From Bigelowiella natans CCMP2755 (taxonomy: Eukaryota > Cercozoa > Chlorarachniophyceae), in contig ADNK01000496.1 in assembly GCA_000320545.1 (NCBI GenBank), positions 1-21,047 of the forward strand: a stretch of 21,047 bases of DNA, read 5' to 3'. A model generated the notes under the pieces. It did no database searches and had not been told where the DNA came from. It saw only the letters and a list, made by a program, of their open reading frames with translations. A program made the position numbers and the translations under genes. Below, piece by piece: positions 1-11,589 of this stretch (its first letter is position 1; the number at the start of each line of letters is the position of its first letter).

Positions 1-17
1 ATATATATATATATATA

Positions 18-55
<38 letters not shown>

Positions 56-223
56 ACGAAAAAATATGTTGTCCGACGGGAGAAATATTCCCAGTGTTTT
101 CCCCTTTGTAACATCGATTTTGAAACGTGCAGATGATCATGATCATCATCATCATTATCATCATCTCCTCTTGTTATTCTTCTTCTTGTTGTTGTTCTCC
201 AACAACCTCTTTTCATCCTGAAG
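1..223 (+). other. 3' part of an ETF-QO intron with AT/GT microsatellite
   Basis: The window opens inside an intron of the gene that continues at 224. Positions 1-18 are (AT)n and 21-52 are (GT)n. The rest is pyrimidine-rich with (ATC)n-like runs near 130-165 and ends in a pyrimidine tract plus AAG acceptor at 221-223. No coding exon is evident here; the earlier ETF-QO exons must lie left of the window. Confidence 0.7.
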
Positions 224-3045
224 GTCGCCAAATATCTTAAAGGCGGAAGATGCATCTCTTACGGTGCAAGGGTCATCAACGAAGGAGGGTATGATCTAAC
301 GCACCAATCTTGAGCTCACGCCTCCTCTTTCTCTCATCCTCTCTCCCCCACACACACACTCCACCCACAGATACCAGTCAATCCCGAAGCTATCGTTTCC
401 CGGAGGGGCATTGCTCGGTTGCTCGGCCGGATTTGTCAATGTTGCACGAATTAAAGGATCACACTGTGCGATTAAGGTGCTGTTATGATGATGAGTGCCA
501 TCATCTAAGATAGGAAGGGCAAGCACGTTGATGATTTTAGAGTTCTGCCTTTGCTTTCACGCCCCTTTTTCACAGCCCCGTCGTCCTATCTTGGTTCCTT
601 TGCCTCTCCCTGTTCTTCTTAAAATGACTCTCTGTAATACCTGATTCTTCGCAGAGCGGTATCGAAGCAGGGAAGGCGGCGGTTGAGTATCTCGAAAGTG
701 AATCTAAAGACCTTCATGGAATTGAGATGATCAGCTATCAAGAGAGCATGGGTTGTAACATTACTACTACTACTACTATACTACTACTACTACTACGACT
801 ACCAATTATAAACAGTACAAGCAGTAGCGTTACTCGGTAAGATATATCCCTGTAATAGATAGAAAGCGAAAACGCCGATGGCGGTTTTAAGATGGGTGAT
901 CTAATAGATAGCGATGATATCATCATCAAAAACAACGATATCGTCAATTAATAGGCAGAACACAAAATGTACGGCCATAACAGCGATAAACTACCGCCGT
1001 CATCTTTTCTATCTCCTCCTCCTCCTCCTCCTACTCCTCCTAATCCTCCTCCTATTTGATAAATATCGAGCAGAAAAGAGCTGGGTATTCGATGAGTTGC
1101 GTGAGGTGCGGAACATTCACCCTGCGTTCAAGAAGCTTGGATTCTGGTAGCATCAGCATCAGCATCATTTATTTCTGTCCCCCGGTCTCTCATGTTGTCT
1201 TTTAATGTCTGTCAAAGCGATCACTAGCCGTGGTGTTTTCTTCGCATTTCTACCCATATTACTACTATTTATCACATCGCGCTGCCACGGCCTCTAGCGA
1301 GCGACGACAAACTTGTGTTGTTGCGTTGTGATTGTGATTATGATTGTGGTTGTTTCATCGCAGGGCATTCTTGGTCTATTCAGCATTGGAAACATTCATT
1401 CTACGAGGGAAAGGTATATTATGTGTGGTATTGGTGTTGATGTTATCATAATACAGCAGCAGGAGGAGCACTTCATTAGAATCGTGATCGTAGTTGGAAG
1501 ATAGCAGTTGTTGGAAGTAATGCTGCTACTGGTGGTGGTATTGCTATGCTCTTATTAGGGTGGTGGACATGGCGAAACGAGACTATTGACGCAGAGAAGA
1601 CTCAGCCAGTAGCGAGCTCACAACCCATCGAGTAATAGTATATCGAAGACTGATACCGCTGATTCATTAAGATTATCTATTGTCAAATATGTCACTAAGA
1701 TGCGCCGCAGAGGGGATTTCGCATTTGTCGGCTGAACAAATAAAACAACGGGTTGTCTGATTCTCGGCTAACCCCTTCCCTCTTCATCTGTTTACATGCT
1801 GTCAGATACAAGAAACCCGACGGCGAGTTGAGCTTTGATCTTCTGACAAACCTACAGCGTAGCGGAACGTGCGTGATGATAATCGTCGTCGTTGTCGTCT
1901 ACTTTTGTTCTGGAATACACTCGCTCCTCCTCCTCCTCCTCCAAATCACATTATACACATTCTCGCTCTCCTCCTCCAATCTTTCGAATTCATATTGTGT
2001 ACACCTTCATGATCCGTTTTGACTCTCCTGTCTCCTCCTCATACTCCTCCTATTTCTTGTTCTTCCTTCTTTCCCTCCTATATACACGCATAAACAGGTA
2101 TCACGACGACGACCAGCCCAGCCATCTTGTTGTGAAGGAGCATCTCTCAGACGTACCTTTGTATGCATGTATCTTATGTATGTATGTAGCAGCAGCATCC
2201 ATGTAGTCTCCACCGTTTTAATGGCAGCTGTGGTGAGGATATAAAATACGGTGCAATTATGTCAGCTTGCTTTATAGGCGTGCAGAATAATGACCATCTG
2301 CCCTTTCGCTTTTCATTTTTCTCTAAATCCATCATGCAGCTGCTTATTTGCTCATTGTTGCGAAGGTGCCACTTGAGCTCTCATATCCCAAACTTGGTGG
2401 GCCAGAACAGCATTTTTGTCCAGCGAAGGTGAGGCTACTGCTGATGCATGATGTTGATGATCTTCCTGCTCAGCCACCTCATAGTTGTTCAGAGCGGATT
2501 GACATAATAACGTATGCAATTGATAGTGAAAACACCGAATGGTTTTGTCCCCGAGACAAGGGCTGTGTAGACCTGTCGTGGGGACAAAAATCCGCCTAAT
2601 ATCATAATAATTGTCACATTTTTCGTCGGATCGCTCGAGAGTTATTCTGATATTTGGTGGAGCACCACCTGGTGGATTATTCCCATCGCCCTTCTCCGCA
2701 ATATTATAGAGTTGTTCATAACATGCGGGCCAGTGTGCGTGCCATCACCGCCATTTACTACGGTGCTGACGATCTACCTCCTCCTCCTCCTCTTCCTCCT
2801 GCTGCTGCTGCTACGATTTATGCAGGTCTACGAGTACGTTACAGAGGATGACGGCTCTAATCCCCGCCTTCAGGTAGCAATTCCCCTCTTGTCCGTAAAA
2901 ACCCCGTAATTAAGAATTATCTTGTGCTCAGATCAACGCTCAAAACTGCTTGCACTGCAAAACTTGCTCCATCAAGACTCCCAAGGAGTATATCCGCTGG
3001 ACCGTACCCGAAGGGGGAGGGGGGCCAGCGTACTCTGGAATGTAA
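224..3045 (+). CDS. ETFDH: Electron transfer flavoprotein-ubiquinone oxidoreductase (ETF-QO), C-terminal part
   Basis: ETF-QO passes electrons from reduced electron transfer flavoprotein, through FAD and a [4Fe-4S] cluster, to ubiquinone at the mitochondrial inner membrane. Exons: 224-288, 371-476, 655-751, 1074-1146, 1364-1413, 1559-1631, 1806-1868, 2098-2152, 2366-2428, 2826-2873, 2932-3045. All introns are GT-AG and the sum is 807 nt, or 268 residues plus TAA. Family hallmarks appear in order: [32 protein letters not shown], a [18 protein letters not shown] segment, [44 protein letters not shown] and the terminus [15 protein letters not shown]. The cluster ligands are the Cys of HFCPA plus the three of NCLHCKTC; all four are present. 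The FAD Rossmann motif and most of the N-terminal half lie outside the window. No frameshift or lost motif is seen, so the gene looks functional. The tiny exons and small boundaries rest on homology and phase, not transcripts. Confidence 0.95.
761..797 (+). repeat. (TAC)n microsatellite in ETF-QO intron
   Basis: Imperfect TAC/ACT trinucleotide run inside the 752-1073 intron, which is just over 300 nt and otherwise holds only a (TCC)n tract near its 3' end. Confidence 0.85.
1012..1053 (+). repeat. (TCC)n tract before an ETF-QO acceptor
   Basis: Pyrimidine TCC repeats lie 20-60 nt before the acceptor at 1073 and could serve as the polypyrimidine tract of that intron. A similar run lies at 1923-1942 in the 1869-2097 intron. 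Confidence 0.8.
2777..2812 (+). repeat. (CTC)n/(GCT)n run before ETF-QO exon at 2826
   Basis: CTC repeats pass into GCT repeats, ending 13 nt before the acceptor at 2825. The host intron (2429-2825) is 397 nt, the longest in this gene, and shows no other structure. Confidence 0.8.
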
Positions 3046-3858
3046 AGGCAAAGAGCGTTGGGGAAGGATTCTTTCGAGCGGCAGTCTGCACACTAAATAA
3101 GGATACAATCACGAAGATACATCAACATAATCTTGGGCGTTGCTTAAGCGCGATTAGTCGATACATTTCTACGCTTGGGTTCTTAATCCTGTCTACATTT
3201 TTGCGTTGTTGCACTATAAACTAATAATGTTATGAACACTAGAATAAGCGCAATAGCTACCGATTATTGTTGTTATCACTTCCCACAAATGTGTTTGTGC
3301 GTTAGGCTGCGTGCGCGTGCGTGGCGCGTGTCGCATCGAGATTTAGTTAAACACGCACGTTCTGGCTATTTCCCATTTGCTAGTTTGTAGCGTTGAATGG
3401 ATCCTGTGATTGCATTGCACAATGGAACATGTTCTGTTGGGCATGCATGCACTGACGATTGGTCACATGAAAAGATGATGCATTGCACGCACTAGCGTAG
3501 TCGATCGTATCACCCTGCAACGACGGCCACAGCATTCATTGGAATTGCATCTGCGTTGCCACATTTACCACTGCTGTGTCATGACCTGGCTGTCTAGCTG
3601 TGCGCATGCACAGCACCGATCGACTACGTCAAAGCCCAATCATGTACGTGCACATCGAGCAAAAATTGGCATGCAGCAAGAAGCGTACGGGTACCACTGA
3701 CTGTGCCCTTTTAGTCATGTCGAGCAAAGGGATGACGTGACAACTACAAGATGGTTTAAATGCACACGTACACGGACAGCTACACACACACACACACATA
3801 CATACATATGCTAGCTGCTGCAACTGCTATCATTGTTACGGGATAAAGCGTCACATAC

Positions 3859-3900
<42 letters not shown>

Positions 3901-3907
3901 ACATACG
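3046..3907. other. Convergent intergenic region between ETF-QO and amine oxidase stops
   Basis: No credible protein-coding exon is seen. The segment holds a GC/TG-rich stretch with an 8-bp inverted repeat (3316-3323 with 3352-3359), the three-way junction candidate at 3496-3628, several short palindromes such as GCATGCATGC near 3440, and CA-rich microsatellites toward 3907. The 3' untranslated regions of both genes should lie here, so the structures could be in either transcript. Confidence 0.7.
3496..3628. other. Candidate three-way-junction fold (structured RNA or cruciform)
   Basis: An outer perfect 12-bp stem pairs 3496-3507 (CGTAGTCGATCG) with 3617-3628 (CGATCGACTACG). Inside it, a 7-bp stem pairs 3528-3534 (CACAGCA) with 3572-3578 (TGCTGTG), and a second 7-bp stem pairs 3597-3603 (GCTGTGC) with 3608-3614 (GCACAGC) around a GCAT loop. 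All three stems are perfect and mutually compatible. No known RNA family was recognised. Inverted repeats read the same on both strands, so the strand is open. Confidence 0.5.
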
Positions 3908-3949
3908 CTAGCTGCTGCAACTGCTATCATTGTTACGGGATAAAGCGTC
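3810..3949. repeat. 97-bp tandem duplication: 43-nt unit plus CA tract
   Basis: A 43-nt segment at 3810-3852 recurs exactly at 3907-3949, so the period is 97. Each copy is preceded by a CA-rich microsatellite (3783-3809 and 3853-3906). The right copy carries the last 13 sense codons and TAG stop of the amine oxidase on the minus strand; the left copy lies beyond that stop. Exact identity suggests a recent event, perhaps slippage or unequal exchange at the CA tracts. Confidence 0.95.
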
Positions 3950-6719
3950 GACAGCTTTTGTTCCCGCCCTCAATCCGGAAAGAAAGGCCCCGTATACACA
4001 CTAAAATTAAGTAAGAATAAATATTCAGCACATTTCTTTTTTAAAAGAATCTGAAAAGGCGTACACATCGAATTTACCTGCGGTGAACGGTGCGTAATTG
4101 CCTCCCCTGCGAAGAAAAGTGTATCTTCATTATCTTCTTCACGAGAACCAAAAGAACTATTGCATCCAGGCTGCTCGTCGTCATTAACGGAAATTGATGA
4201 TAAAACTGCAGCGACCTCATCATCATCCTCTGTCTTCTCCTGATGATTATTCCAGATGTTCCTTGGGCTTGGCCCACACCCTTGCATCAACACATCTACG
4301 GCTTCAGAATGGCTCCTGACCGTACTCTCTGGTTGTATGGGAGCGAGGAAGGAATATGAGCCCTGACTGAACTCTTCTTCTTGCCATCGGGTCACGACAT
4401 ACGATTCGGGTTGGGGAAGATGAAGTCCCTTGCAACTTGATCTGCTGCTTTTAGCTTCCTCCTCCTCTCCCCCCCCCTGTGGTGATGACGGCTTCGGTTG
4501 GAGAAAGGAACGATGCAGGATTTCCATAATCTTCGCCACTACTTCCTCGTCGCTCATCTGATCGATTTCGCGTGCAAGCGGAGGCCATAGATGAGTGACG
4601 ATGACTCCATCCACTCCATATGCGTGCAGATTCTGCCATTGAATGCATCTTAAATTGAAGGGGTTCTTCTTACCATCCTCTCCTTTGCCGTCGCAAACGT
4701 TCGCCCTTTTACTCGTCTGTTCCCCTTCTTCCTCTTGCTGTGACAGCTCTCTATCTTCGAGATCCACGCAGTTGAATTGTGGAACGTGCAGCGGCCAGAA
4801 AACGTCGTCGGGATTGAACTTCAATACGACTTTGTTATGTGCCCCCATGCCGAAACACATCAGCGCATCCTTTACCCTACGACTCAATGGCGGATCGAAT
4901 TGAATGCTACTGCTCATCCTCTCCCTCTTTCTGCTACTACTGCTATTGCTACTACTGCTATTGCTACTACTGCTACTGCTACTGCTACCTACCCGTTGGC
5001 TTCGTCGTCCATTGGTATGCGCTGGTCCATGATGTGAAATAGAAGGAAGCAAGACGCCGATGGGAGCTGTGCAAATTAAAGTCCGGCACTTGAGCTCCCT
5101 TCCGTTCCCACAAACCACACTCACCTTTCGACCAGGATTTTGGCCATGGAGAGCATGATGATGACTCCCTTCCTTACCCTCCCTGTCGTAATCGTCGTTC
5201 ACAAATTTTACTGCCTGGACGGGGTGGTTAAGGGCAATATGAAGGCCTTTGCTGAGGGGTTCAATCACTAAGCCTCTATAACCGCTTTGCACAAAGCGAT
5301 CTCCTGGAGGACATTTGCTTGCGTAGATGACGCTGGTGATGTTATCACCAGCAGCTTCTCCACTCCGTGCTTTGAATGCATTATCACGCATGTCGGCGTC
5401 GCTTTTAAACTCCTTCTCGAGCTGTAGCGCGCGTGTGTGGACGGCCTCCTTGTTGTTTGAGAGTAGCCTGCGTTCGTACTTCTCCATCCCCTCCTCCCCG
5501 AACGCCGCGATCTCACCAAATTCTATGTGTGAGCCTTGGGGGCGAAAGCCGTGGAGTGCGGCGACCGCTAATTCGTCAAGGCATGAAACATATCCAATCG
5601 ACCTCTGCAGAATCTTCCAGAATAATTGTTTCTCTATCTTCGATAGCAGCGGTAACACGATGATATCCTCGCCGTGGCCACGGCTCCTTGAATCCCTGGA
5701 GGCGACGGCGGCTTCCAGATTTTCATAAGCTTTTAATATATATGGCAGTGCTCTAGGCTCGAAGTGTTCGACATTTCCTGACTCGGAAGTCTGCGACGAA
5801 GATTCAGTTGCTGCGGAAGCTGAGATTGCTGCTAATTCCAACACTGCGCGACAGACGATCTCTGCCCGTGCAACTTCAACCCACGTAATTGATTCATTGC
5901 TATGTAACCCTACTATGCTGCCTGAAGCAAATGGATGCTCTTGCTGCTGCTGCTGCTGCTGCTGCTTATGGAGAGAATAGTTAGTCAACAACGGATTCTC
6001 CCAAATACCACCAGGCGTCGGTGAAGTGCTGGTGCCTGTCCACTCTGCCATCTGTACAAATTCGTGCAAGGGCGATGCACCTATCGGTGCAATAGAAGAG
6101 AAGCAATCTTAGCGGACGTTGAAAAGAAGCGATGGAGTTTGTAAAGTTCAAACATGTACGTATACCATGGATAAAGCTTGCTCCAAGGTCAACGGCCATG
6201 GTTGCAGTATCTGTTTCCTCACTGCTGCTACTCTCGGATGGCGAGCCCATCTCGACTGTGTGCACACGCCCACCGATCCTATCCCTAGCCTCGAGAACTA
6301 AAACACGATATTGAGTGCTCTCGCCGTGCTGAATACGCTGAGCAGCGGCTAAACCTAAATATATCAACTTTTTCCTTTAGAGGCAAGCAATGTTTCTAGA
6401 TCATATCGGAACATATACCAGCAGTGCCCGCTCCAACAATGATTGCATCCCATTCGTCTGTCATTTTAGTGTAGTCCTTGGTTCGGAATGGTTGAGGCAC
6501 GTCTTCGGTAACGTTGGCGAGACGAATAAAGAAGGGGTGCTCAAGAAGTAGGGAGAAAGGAGGTAAGAGTGCTTCTAAGCCCTCCGGGTGTTTCTCTGCA
6601 ACATTCTCGAGTGCTGAGGCAACTTTGGAACCCATAATGGCTCGAACCATTCTCAGAGAAAGACGGTGGCGAGATGCCACCGCGAGGAATTTCCGAACGA
6701 GCGACGAGCGAAAACTCAT
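3908..6719 (-). CDS. Flavin-containing amine oxidase (polyamine oxidase/LSD1-like superfamily)
   Basis: FAD enzymes of this superfamily oxidise polyamines, monoamines or methyl-lysine; the substrate cannot be told here. Exons in transcript order: 6719-6419, 6354-6166, 6080-4078, 4000-3908, giving 861 residues. The Rossmann motif GAGTAG is at ~96-101 and VLVLEARDRIGGRVHT, the second FAD segment, at ~118-133. DLGASFIHGASPLHEF spans the 6166/6080 junction. Later come LICTAPIGVLLPS, FDPPLSRRVKDAL, SYVVTRWQEEEFSQGSYSFL and the C-terminal FAD motif FFAGEAITHRSPQ joined to CVYGAFLSGLRAG. That last join is why the 93-nt final exon was added. Compared with ~500-residue relatives it is enlarged by insertions: Q8 (~202-209), poly-Ser/Asn (~527-550) and acidic stretches. 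The start is uncertain: Met at 6719 gives an Arg-rich, possibly mitochondrial leader; the frame stays open to Met 6824 (896 residues); Met 6464 lies just before the FAD motif. A possible acceptor near 6768 could mean a further 5' exon. Confidence 0.9.
4924..4990 (-). repeat. (TGCTAC)n coding repeat for poly-Ser/Asn in amine oxidase
   Basis: Hexamer-like repeats on the plus strand encode runs of Ser broken by Asn on the minus strand. They fall between the LICTAPIGVLL strand and the FDPPL segment, a loop position in amine oxidases, so the insertion may be tolerated. Confidence 0.85.
5942..5966 (-). repeat. CAG repeat encoding Q8 in amine oxidase
   Basis: Eight consecutive CAG codons on the minus strand encode poly-Gln near residue 202-209, shortly after the IHGASPLHEF region. 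Confidence 0.9.
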
Positions 6720-7215
6720 CACAGGTGGTGCATCATGCCATTGAGAGCTTGGTTGGGTGCCGGGAAATCTGAAACATTTAGATTCCGGATGATCAGAGTG
6801 TTGCGAATACTTCTCATGTCGCACGGATGAAACGCCATCAAATTACTGACACTTCGTCCCAGAATTCCTGCTCAAATACCGACGATCAGTCGATAAGGAG
6901 CGTTGCAAACTGCGTCAAATATCCTCTGCGACATGACATTTTCTGCGTCACTCTTGAGTTGGGCATTTGTGCTAGCTCAATATGCGACAAGGATAAAAGC
7001 AAGTCGTAACTTATCAGTGTAGCCTCCTTCTTTCTGAATCGAAGTACTGCATTTCACGTTATCTGAGGGTCCCGGTCTCAGAATACCGAAAAGGGATGTT
7101 ATTCACTCGAAAGACAAGGAATTACATCTCCAAAGAGTGCAGAATCCCCGTGCTCTGTGTTCGTCTCGGATAGATTAAGTCTGAAACTCCTCTAGGGGGC
7201 GTAGTCTCGACACAA
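6720..7215. promoter_or_regulatory. Shared upstream region of two divergent genes
   Basis: The amine oxidase (minus) and the 7216 gene (plus) start back to back with about 0.4-0.5 kb between them, depending on the amine oxidase start. No clear TATA box, repeat or conserved element was recognised. Short open frames here, such as 6827-7009 on the plus strand, show no family resemblance. Confidence 0.45.
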
Positions 7216-8265
7216 ATGACGACCAAAGCGGCTCCCCCCTGCCCTCCCGAGGCTGCTAGGTCGCAGGCATCCGTCTCAAAGGATGCCCCACCCAACGCAG
7301 AATCAGGAAGGAAACCAACTCAAGAGGAACCCAGGTGTGCATAAAAGGATTTCTGTCGATTAGATTTTTGTGCGTGTTCTGGATTGTGTTAGGACGTGTG
7401 TGCTGTTAGCTGGGAAAATATGCATGCTTACTCACCCCATCAACTAATATGATATCGTCGGTTTCCCCCACTCTATTAAGGGGCCTTGAGGAGGATATTT
7501 CTCGTGAGCAGATAATTCTTCGCGCTGTGACGAAGCACCTATTACCTGGGGCGCAAATTAAAATGGCGAACGGAGAAGTAGAAACGGTCAGCCCACAAGG
7601 CAACCTCTCCAGCCATACGAAGCCAGATAGTGAGTGTCAGGAGAAAACCTGGTTAGAGGTAAAATCGGCTTCTGTTGGGAAATCTGTTGTCGCATATTTA
7701 AACGAGCCACAGCCCCCCGTCGACTTGAACTCATCTGGCTTTTACGTACAGGTTCCCGAGTGCGATGTTGCCAAGGATCAAGAGGCCCTGCAAAACCAAA
7801 GCAAAAAGCTGATGCAATTGGTCTACAGAATATATTTGCTTGTGCGATGCGTCATCGAAATTATTATCTATTTGAAGGGCGAATCGGCACACCACCGCGA
7901 TGATGATGATGATGATGATGAAGGTTTTTTGTAAATTGTTTAATGTTACAAGGTGACAAGCTTGGGAACATATGAGCGGCTGGCGGAAGCTAATCGTCTC
8001 TCAGATGCTAAATCAATCGGTCGATGAGTAGAAATTGTAGGTGCAGCTGTAACAAGGGTTTTTGCAGCCGGACTAATGATAAGAAGGGGAGATGGAGAAG
8101 AGACAGCAGCGTGGTCGAATTCAATGTTGACACGATATTATGCATTTGTTCAGAGGAAGCAGTGAAAGAAGCCCTTGATTCTGCTGCAGCGGATCAAATT
8201 ACGGAAATTGTAGCAGAAGCCAAAACAGTTCTTTCTGTAATAAAAAATATATGTGTGTATGTGAA

Positions 8266-8307
<42 letters not shown>

Positions 8308-8711
8308 TATATTGGTATGTATCTAAATGACTGGTCAAAAGGCTTCCCCTTGATATGATTTGATGTCTCTTAAATTGTCATCATCCCTCACTAAAGCAAC
8401 TTTGACCCTCTACCACCTTTGTGATGAAATTCCCTTCTTGTTTCACTGGTCTTTTCGCAGTCGGAGGAGGCGAACCGAGCTCTTCGTGTGAAAGGGGCAG
8501 AGCTGCTAGTGGCCACAGAACGTAATAGAAATCACACTATTACTATGATCATCATCAACATCTTAATTTGCAGAAGCGGCCATTGCTATCTCATATTCGA
8601 TTTATACCGTCATTTGCCTAACGGTTTTGCTGCGAAAATGAAAAATTTGCAAAAATCTTATAGACTGTTATCTCATCATCATGATGCTTTTACTTACTCA
8701 CATTGCGTCCC

Positions 8712-8749
<38 letters not shown>

Positions 8750-11134
8750 AATCGTTGTCATCGTCGTCGTTATCATCTTGCAGGTGCTCTTTCTGACCAG
8801 AAGAATATAGACAAATTGGCTGACCTCGCTGGCAAAGGACTCCAAAGTTTATCTGTAGGACGAGCATCCTCCATTCATCTCTCTCCCTCTTTCAACTATC
8901 CGAACAATCGTCTTTACTATGACCCTGACTTGGAGCAATCATAATCTTGATTAAACGATGACTGTCACCACTGTATCTCATATCAGGAAATTGCCGAGAA
9001 AGGCGACATAAAAGACAAGGGGGGAGATATAATAAATAGCGCCCAGAAAGTCCTAAACCAAATCGCTGAGGGTGATAGTGATAGTAGTAGTAGTTGATGA
9101 TGATAATGATGATGATGAAGTTGATCATTACGATGACGTTGTTGTAGCAGTAGTATAGTGAAAATCGCGCCCAGCTTTGTACAGGAAGAAATCATCTGCT
9201 GCACAAAATCAATACCCGATCACTTCAAGGAGGATGATAGTAATTATACAATGCAGCTGCTAAGCTTGAATTTGTTGTGTCAGGAAAGGGTCTTTCATCC
9301 GACGAATTACAGAAATGGTTAATGATCTTCCATTTCTTCTTCCATTTTTCATATTAAGTATTAAGTTGTCCATCTATCTATCATAATCATCATAATCATC
9401 ACATCAGGACGCAGTACGTTACAAGCTCCGAGAAGCAGAAGTCGAGCAAGCTTCAAGACGACCCAAATCTCGCCGCCATTCTAGGCAAGGCGAACAGTCT
9501 CCTGACGTCACCGGAGGCCATCAAGTTTATCAAGAACAAGAAAAATGGTCTATCAAAGGGGGGGGAGACGCTGTTAGGAAAGCTGGAAGGGGTGATGAAG
9601 GACAAGAAATCCAAGGATTTTATACAGAAGTGGGCAAAGTCTGGCCTTGACATTCTCCGAACAGCGACTGCTGACCGTGTATATACGATAAATCAAGGGT
9701 TTAAATTCCACGTTAGGAGCGAACCCAGCATGTCCAAAGCTTCCAAGAACGGCATCATCCTTCGCTCAGGAGATGTACGAATGCACGCCCCCCTGTCGTG
9801 TCGTCTTCGTTTTCCTTTTTTTGTCGACGATGATGATGATGATGATGATGATTGAGCAGTAGTTGTGTTAACATCATGAAAACAATGGACGCGATGTGGG
9901 GGAGGGGGGAAAGAGAAGAATAAAAACAAAAACAACACAACATCCTACTAATCAAACAGCTGCTAACACAATAACTCTGACAATACTAATAGTATCTGAA
10001 TCATCCTTCATCATCATGGTCATCGTCGTTATCATAGCTCACCATCGTCTTTCTCGTCGTCATTCACCAGGTATTCACGGTCTCAGAGGTGCGAGAAGAC
10101 CCCAGCGGCAAACAGACATACCTAAAGCTGTCAGATGGTAGAGGGTGGGTATTCACAGATCATCCCAAGCCAGACGATAACCGAAAACTGGTGTCGGAGA
10201 TCAATCTCACCCCGGAAGAAGAAAAGGAATTAATGAATAAAGAAGAAAACGGTGGTAGCGATGATGGAAGCGGGGCGTCTGGCGCCAGTAGCAAGAAGGC
10301 CGGCGAGCTGCTACGTGCACAAAGGCGTTTTAAGCACAGAGGGAAGATGCTGCTCGATATCACAGGCAAGCGCTATCTAGGAAAGAGCGCCGATGAGCTG
10401 TTGTCGCACGGAGGGCGCTTGATGAAGGACAACATAGCCCGGAACGCGTTCTTGACGGAGATCAAGGACGCGAGCGTGGAGTTTCTTCTTTCCTATTTGC
10501 CCACGATGCAGGTGGGACCCATAGAGGGGGAGAAGGACAACGTCAAGTACAAGCTATGGGATATTGACTTGTCAGGCTTCAAGATCCTTTCCGAGCACGT
10601 CATGGTGAGTTTCAATGAGAAGACGATGGAGCTCACAGTCATAGCCACCAAACTATCGTGCAAAATGAAGCGCTTAGGCTGGCAGTACAAGCAGCAGAAG
10701 TTTCCCTATCTCTCAGGAAAGGGACTCGCTAACGCGTACACCTCCAACGCGCGCTTTATCTTCGTGGTTAAGATTGAATTCATCAAACCGGAGGAGGCAG
10801 ACAGGAGGAAGAAAGAGATTGAGAAGCGCGACAAGCAGCGTGAGGAGGAAGCGATCGCCAAGAAAAGATCGAAGGGATTCACAACCGCCACCCACTCGAT
10901 TATCATCAATAAAAACAAGTCACCACAGAGAACTAATAATAACACTGATGAAACGAGGAGTGGAGAGAGGAAAAAAGAGGAGAGGAAGGGTGAGGAGAAG
11001 AAGCGCGTCGGCACTGTGGTCGTTGACACAGCGGCAACGACGGCGGCGGCTGACATCAACAATGACGCGCCTCAGTCACCCACCCAGCAATCTGTTATAA
11101 CAACTGAGGACAAAGAGAAACTGATCTTGCAGGT

Positions 11135-11168
<34 letters not shown>

Positions 11169-11539
11169 CGGTAACACCAGTCATCATGCATACGTGCGTG
11201 CGGTGAATTATGAGAGCAAGAGGAGGCAGGAGGATGATGAAAAGATGACGATAGTGAAGAATTGTGATGTTGTTTCATATCTACTCTTATAGCAGCACGA
11301 ACTCTTGCGCTTTACTTAAGACCGCATTATTATTATTATTACATAATACTCCCCTCTGTAGGTGACTCTGACGAAGAAGAAGATGGTAATGACCGATTTG
11401 TCGCTTACGTTCGACACAGGTTGATGTTCTTGACGTTGGTGCAGTGGAATGTGATGATGGTGATGATATGATAATGATGGAAATATGGACGATGGTGGTG
11501 GCATTGCACTCGCTTACATATTTCTATAATATGCATATG

Positions 11540-11589
<50 letters not shown>

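Noticed and set aside
3781-3949. CRISPR-like direct repeats with spacer
   Set aside because: Only two 43-nt copies are separated by a CA microsatellite in a eukaryotic genome; this is a tandem duplication.
8024-8326. Plus-strand frame ending in a Tyr-Ile repeat
   Set aside because: The tail is the (AT)n microsatellite in an intron. Only 8154-8236 has coding character and fits phase.
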